Below, one piece after another: positions 7,554 to 9,690 of a stretch of DNA of 9,690 bases. The DNA is taken from positions 10,482 to 20,171 of the forward strand of contig JAMDCX010000051.1 of the NCBI GenBank assembly GCA_023489375.1, written 5' to 3'. Position numbers and translations under genes: made by a program. Position 1 is the first letter of the stretch. Each line of letters begins with the position of its first letter. This DNA comes from Planctomycetota bacterium. Lineage in GTDB: Bacteria; Planctomycetota; Phycisphaerae; WQYP01. A model generated the notes under the pieces. That model did not search any database and was not told where the DNA came from. It saw only the letters and a list, made by a program, of their open reading frames with translations.

Positions 7554-7673
7554 GACGCCGCCAGCATCGTGATAAACCGAAATAATGAATTAGCCTGCTT
7601 GATTGATGCCTGGCCGACATTATCAGAAACGCTTCGCGGGGCGATTTTAGCCATCGTCCAGATTGTGCGGTAA
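7554..7673 (+). pseudogene. Remnant of an integrase-type C-terminal tail (copy 1)
   Basis: The frame ending at TAA 7671-7673 reads NNELACLIDAWPTLSETLRG and then AILAIVQIVR. The motif LIxAWPTLxExxRxAIxA recurs at 8450-8520, with the same 20 codons from the Trp to the stop. I recall this kind of tail at the C-terminus of planctomycete tyrosine-recombinase (integrase) genes. That recollection is unverified, and no catalytic recombinase domain is present. The open frame continues upstream through the tRNA fragment, which cannot be coding, so only the part downstream of it is likely protein-derived; the left limit is approximate. It could alternatively be a small conserved ORF belonging to the toxin-antitoxin cassette. 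Confidence 0.5.
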
Positions 7674-7674
7674 C

Positions 7675-7703
7675 TTGACATCTTTGTTAAGACGAGATAA
7701 GGT
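7675..7703 (+). promoter_or_regulatory. Possible promoter of toxin-antitoxin pair 1
   Basis: A perfect TTGACA (7675-7680) starts two bases after the stop of the tail remnant. With 17-base spacing the -10 would be TAAGGT (7698-7703), which is poor. Transcription would then begin at about the ATG (7710), making the message nearly leaderless. Alternatively AAGG (7699-7702) acts as the ribosome binding site and the promoter lies elsewhere. Confidence 0.35.
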
Positions 7704-7709
7704 GCGTTG

Positions 7710-7965
7710 ATGGCCATTGTGCGGATGACCCAAAAAGTGACCGAAGAATTAGCCACCATACCACGTAGCATCCGGGCACGCATGATTGCAATCATGGCCC
7801 GACTGGAACAATGGGCCCGATATAAGTGGAGCCAGGCCATTGCGGGGAAACTTGGCGGGCCATTACCGCAAACGTACTGGCGATTACCAGATACAGTTTA
7901 AGGTTGAAGGTAATACGGTCATTGTGGAAAAGATCGGGCATCGTGACGACTTTTATGAGGATTGA
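7710..7965 (+). pseudogene. RelE/HigB-like toxin, copy 1, frameshifted
   Basis: Toxins of this kind bind the ribosome and cut mRNA; the antitoxin next door would neutralise them. The frame starts at ATG 7710 with MAIVRMTQKVTEELATIP and reads normally to LEQW. It then runs out of frame to a stop at 7899-7901. Ignoring one G in GGG (7813-7815) restores WPDISGARPLRGNLAGHYRK, then RTGDYQIQFKVEGNTVIVEK and IGHRDDFYED, ending at TGA 7963-7965. That is a complete toxin of about 84 residues, with the W-P-x-x-S-G-x-x-P-L-R-G core also seen in copy 2. As written, the product is a 64-residue truncated protein and should be inactive. A sequencing error in the G-run would explain it equally well. The restored stop abuts the antitoxin start, the usual toxin-first operon order. 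Confidence 0.8.
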
Positions 7966-8343
7966 ATGATGAATGTACGGATGCTGGAATTTACAGGCAG
8001 GCGTTTCGTGCAATTGGCGGAGCGTGATTATTTGAAACTGGTGCGGCAGGCCAGGATGAATGTAACGGTAGAGGATATGCCGTCATTGCCCGTCAAGGGG
8101 CCGGACGGCAACTACCCGGCACTGGAGCATGCCCGTGCGGCATTGGCCCGTGACATTATCAGCACGCGCCGCCGCCTTGGGCTGTCCCAGGTTGAACTGG
8201 CTCGGCGGGCGGGCATACCACCTGAAAGTTTGAACCGCGTAGAACGTGCCAGAACGAATCCCACCATCAAAACGGTTGAGAAGATTGATCGGGCCTTGAA
8301 AGCGGCAGAAAAAAACGCCGCGAAGCATATTACACGAGTATAG
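7966..8343 (+). CDS. Xre-family antitoxin (HigA-like), copy 1
   Basis: 125 residues. The N-terminal part (MLEFTGRRFVQLAERDYLKL) resembles the toxin-binding or dimerisation segment typical of these antitoxins. A linker follows (LPVKGPDGNYPALEHARAAL). Residues ~60-112 form a lambda-repressor-like helix-turn-helix: LGLSQVELARRAGI then PPESLNRVERARTNPTIKTV, with recognition helix near 85-96. It probably neutralises the adjacent toxin and represses its own operon. ATG 7966 directly follows the restored toxin stop (TGAATG). A second ATG at 7969 has better spacing (8 bases) from GAGG (7957-7960). The gene is intact, in contrast to its toxin, so it may persist as an orphan antitoxin or regulator. Confidence 0.88.
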   Translation: MMNVRMLEFTGRRFVQLAERDYLKLVRQARMNVTVEDMPSLPVKGPDGNYPALEHARAALARDIISTRRRLGLSQVELARRAGIPPESLNRVERARTNPTIKTVEKIDRALKAAEKNAAKHITRV

Positions 8344-8419
8344 AACTAAATCTATAAATTGCATGAGAATCTCTGTCATTGTAAAGGATTTTCAACACCA
8401 TCAAAACCGGATTTAGACG

Positions 8420-8523
8420 CCATGGTGTGAGATAATTTCCTGGGCTGGCCTAATCCGGGCTTGGCCGACGTTACCGAGTCGATTCGCCATGCCATAACGG
8501 CCTTGCTGGAAGCTGCCCGGTGA
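8420..8523 (+). pseudogene. Remnant of the same C-terminal tail (copy 2), frameshifted
   Basis: One frame reads WAGLIRAWPTLP (8441-8476). After a one-base jump at G8476 the next frame reads ESIRHAITALLEAAR to TGA 8521-8523. Joined, LIRAWPTLPESIRHAITALL and the following EAAR align without gaps to copy 1: 13 of 24 residues from LI to the final Arg are identical, and the Trp-to-stop length is the same. A single lost G (CCG-GAG to CCGAG) explains the break. No start codon or upstream domain survives. A stop codon around 8413-8415 bounds the open part on the left. Confidence 0.5.
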
Positions 8524-8602
8524 TGGATAATGTCATGGGTGATGATAGAGTCAATATTATTGATTTTTATGCCTATAGCTGGGTAAACTTTAAGGAGACT
8601 GT

Positions 8603-8853
8603 ATGGATGTTCGCCTGACCGGTGCGGCACAACGGGAGTTGATGTATCTCAACGAGCCGCTGCTCAGCCGGGTAAACGGCATATTGGAGCGGCTAGGCGA
8701 TTGGCCGGTCGTCAGCGGTGTCAAGCCGTTACGCGGCAAGCTCTCTGGACGGTTCCGAATTAGCGCTGGCGAATACGGCGTGCAGTTTTACATCGGTGGC
8801 CAGGCGGTGATGGTAGAAAAATTGGTCATCGCGCCGGCTTTTACGAGGAATAA
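8603..8853 (+). pseudogene. RelE/HigB-like toxin, copy 2 (ancestral extent)
   Basis: This is the toxin part alone, ending at the TAA that is reached once the A5 run (8817-8821) regains one A. It has the same core as copy 1: a WPxxSGxxPLRG motif, a GEYGVQF strand and a VEKIGHRxxFYE end. The ancestral length is about 84 residues, the usual size for RelE/HigB toxins. Confidence 0.7.
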
Positions 8854-9244
8854 AGACATGCCTATACAGACCATTAAAATTGCCAGCCATGAATATGTAC
8901 TGATGCCCAAGAGCCAGTACCTTCGCCTGCAGCGCGGCGAAGAGAAATTGAACCAACCACGGCGATTGGAATTGCCGCCATTGCCGGAAGCTCATTCCGA
9001 CGGCACTTATCCTGCTATAGTCACGGGCCGGGCGATTCTGGCGCGGAAGATTATGAAGCGGCGCTGGGCGCTGGGCTGGTTACAAGCCAAGTTGGCCAGA
9101 GAAGCCGGGGTTTGGCCTGAAACATTGAATCGGATCGAAAAATGCCGTGTCGCAGCCGCCTTGTTCACTGTCAACAAACTGGTGGCCACGCTGGCCAGGG
9201 CAGAGTGTGCCTCTGCGCCCCAGCATCAAGACCAGTCCGGATAG
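8603..9244 (+). CDS. Toxin-antitoxin fusion frame: RelE-like toxin joined to Xre antitoxin (copy 2)
   Basis: A 213-codon frame. Residues 1-73 (MDVRLTGAAQRELMYLNE ... WPVVSGVKPLRGKLSG ... QAVMVEK) are a RelE-like toxin homologous to copy 1. Residues 74-85 (LVIAPAFTRNKD) are out-of-frame sequence. Residues 86-213 are an antitoxin with a helix-turn-helix at ~144-197. Adding one A to the A5 run at 8817-8821 restores the normal toxin end VEKIGHRAGFYEE and a TAA stop at 8851-8853, so the ancestral state was two separate genes. The start at ATG 8603 is strong: AAGGAG lies at 8592-8597. The fusion lacks only the toxin's extreme C-terminus, which is often functionally important. It could be a real fused protein, a decayed toxin, or a sequencing error. 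Confidence 0.75.
   Translation: MDVRLTGAAQRELMYLNEPLLSRVNGILERLGDWPVVSGVKPLRGKLSGRFRISAGEYGVQFYIGGQAVMVEKLVIAPAFTRNKDMPIQTIKIASHEYVLMPKSQYLRLQRGEEKLNQPRRLELPPLPEAHSDGTYPAIVTGRAILARKIMKRRWALGWLQAKLAREAGVWPETLNRIEKCRVAAALFTVNKLVATLARAECASAPQHQDQSG
8858..9244 (+). CDS. Xre-family antitoxin (HigA-like), copy 2, with possible internal start
   Basis: The antitoxin can be translated on its own: ATG 8858 has GAGGAA (8845-8850) 7 bases upstream and follows the ancestral toxin stop by 4 bases. The product is 128 residues. Its layout matches copy 1: N-terminal KIASHEYVLMPKSQYLRL, a linker LPPLPEAHSDGTYPAI parallel to LPVKGPDGNYPAL, then the helix-turn-helix (RRWALGWLQAKLAREAGV, WPETLNRIEKCRVAAA). Within the helix-turn-helix, Leu replaces the usual Ser in G-x-S-Q, Trp precedes PETLNRIE, and a Cys stands where Gly or Ala is common. 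The DNA-binding domain may be drifting. It likely antagonises the copy 2 toxin and binds its operator, if still functional. Confidence 0.72.
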   Translation: MPIQTIKIASHEYVLMPKSQYLRLQRGEEKLNQPRRLELPPLPEAHSDGTYPAIVTGRAILARKIMKRRWALGWLQAKLAREAGVWPETLNRIEKCRVAAALFTVNKLVATLARAECASAPQHQDQSG

Positions 9245-9402
9245 CTGGCAACAGTTTACAGGTGATATACCGTATGCGGCTATTAATGAGACCTCCAAAC
9301 CACACGATTGCCTCATAAATTAGCACTTTTCCGCATTTATTACTTCTCTTCATATATCATTAGAAGCCGCGTTGAGTATAGGTGATGAGTTACAGCGTGC
9401 CC

Positions 9403-9461
9403 AGATATTTGCGCCATCTGTGAAATTTGTGGATATTTTATCCATCATTTCGCAAATATCT
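9403..9461. repeat. Nested inverted repeats
   Basis: AGATATTTGCG (9403-9413) is perfectly inverted as CGCAAATATCT (9451-9461), 37 bases apart. Between them TGGATA (9430-9435) and TATCCA (9439-9444) form a second perfect 6-bp stem with a TTT loop. The whole could fold as a branched hairpin. It is AT-rich and immediately borders the CACAGAG-type repeat tract. Confidence 0.6.
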
Positions 9462-9585
9462 CTGCGTTTCTTTGCTTCCTCTGTGTCTAATAACAATGAT
9501 CAAAGAACAATGATTTCCATATTCTCCGCGGCTCCGTGGCATTCCTATCGTCTTTTTTGCGTTCTTGGCTTCTTGGCGGTTCAAA
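9459..9585 (-). repeat. CGCCAAGA/CACGGAG/CACAGAG-type intergenic repeat tract
   Basis: Read on the minus strand the tract gives, in order, TTTGAACCGCCAAGAAGCCA followed by AGAACGC (9585-9559), GCCACGGAGCCGCGGAG (9540-9524) and GACACAGAGGAAGC...AACGCAGAGA (9487-9459). Each block repeats a core (CCAAGA, CGGAG or CAGAG) every 7-13 bases. Similar low-complexity extragenic tracts are familiar from many environmental bacterial genomes. Their function is unknown. A 9-bp direct repeat, AACAATGAT at 9492-9500 and 9506-9514, lies inside. Confidence 0.55.
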
Positions 9586-9646
9586 TGCTGTTGTCAAGGT
9601 GCCAAAATCAGACGATGTTGGTGGCCGGACTGTGAACGGTTACATC

Positions 9647-9690
9647 ATGACTAAGGACCAGTGCAAAAACAACTCCGTGTTTTTACGGTC
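9647..9690 (+). CDS. Possible start of a gene cut by the right edge
   Basis: ATG 9647 opens MTKDQCKNNSVFLR and the frame remains open to the end of the window. No good ribosome binding site precedes it, and the same bases form the AAAAACA...TGTTTTT hairpin (9665-9684). It may therefore be non-coding repeat sequence instead. Confidence 0.15.
   Translation, partial: MTKDQCKNNSVFLR

Larger units (their letters stand above)
9245..9646. other. Non-coding, repeat-bearing stretch
   Basis: I find no supportable gene. An 87-codon open frame crossing it from 9372 is built on repeat sequence and has no recognisable domain. The region holds an inverted repeat, a nested hairpin, a direct repeat and the CGCCAAG/CACGGAG-type elements listed separately. 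Confidence 0.5.

Noticed and set aside
7290..7673. 127-codon open frame presented as one gene
   Set aside because: It reads straight through the tRNA fragment (giving AVAQSVER, a typical tRNA translation). Only the portion after the tRNA resembles protein.
9372..9635. 87-codon open frame
   Set aside because: It runs through inverted and periodic repeats, has no domain, and lacks a ribosome binding site.
1..9690. CRISPR array, intact insertion sequence or intact integrase
   Set aside because: No regularly spaced direct repeats of CRISPR size, no transposase domain with inverted ends, and no recombinase catalytic region were found.

Overview
The window reads as a bacterial chromosome segment of moderate GC content, most likely from a planctomycete (Phycisphaerae-like). 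This assignment is inference. It rests on the type of RelE-like toxin/Xre antitoxin pairs, on short 'AWPTLPE...' protein tails of a kind I remember from planctomycete integrases, and on the large exported TPR protein. No rRNA or other definitive taxonomic marker is present.

Positions 1-7023 are an ordinary, well-preserved chromosomal block. It begins with the 3' end of a TOPRIM/DUF4276-like gene cut by the left edge. This converges on a minus-strand gene for a carotenoid 1,2-hydratase (CrtC)-like lipocalin-fold protein. Divergent from that gene is a conserved ~480-residue protein of unknown function, followed after 54 bases by a serine O-acetyltransferase of the long EpsC type (cysteine biosynthesis). 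A third plus-strand gene encodes an 802-residue exported helical-repeat (TPR-like) protein. Each of the three plus-strand genes has a good sigma70-type promoter with exact 17-base spacing (1856-1884, 3362-3390, 4441-4469). They therefore look like neighbours with separate control rather than one tight operon.

From about 7024 to the right edge the character changes to a decayed accessory or mobile-element region. It contains a precise 5' half of a tRNA-Thr(CGU) gene with no 3' half. Two tandem copies of the same small cassette follow. Each copy consists of an 'AWPTL' tail remnant, a RelE/HigB-like toxin and an Xre-family antitoxin. Single-base indels have hit the first toxin, the end of the second toxin and the second tail. 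The first antitoxin is intact. In the second copy, loss of one base in an A-run fuses toxin and antitoxin into one 213-codon frame. The last ~300 bases hold inverted and direct repeats of the 'CGCCAAGA / CACGGAG / CACAGAG' intergenic type, possibly followed by the start of another gene.

The most notable content is the truncated tRNA and the duplicated, repeatedly frameshifted tail-toxin-antitoxin cassette. I see no CRISPR array, no intact transposase or integrase, and no convincing novel multi-gene system wholly inside the window.
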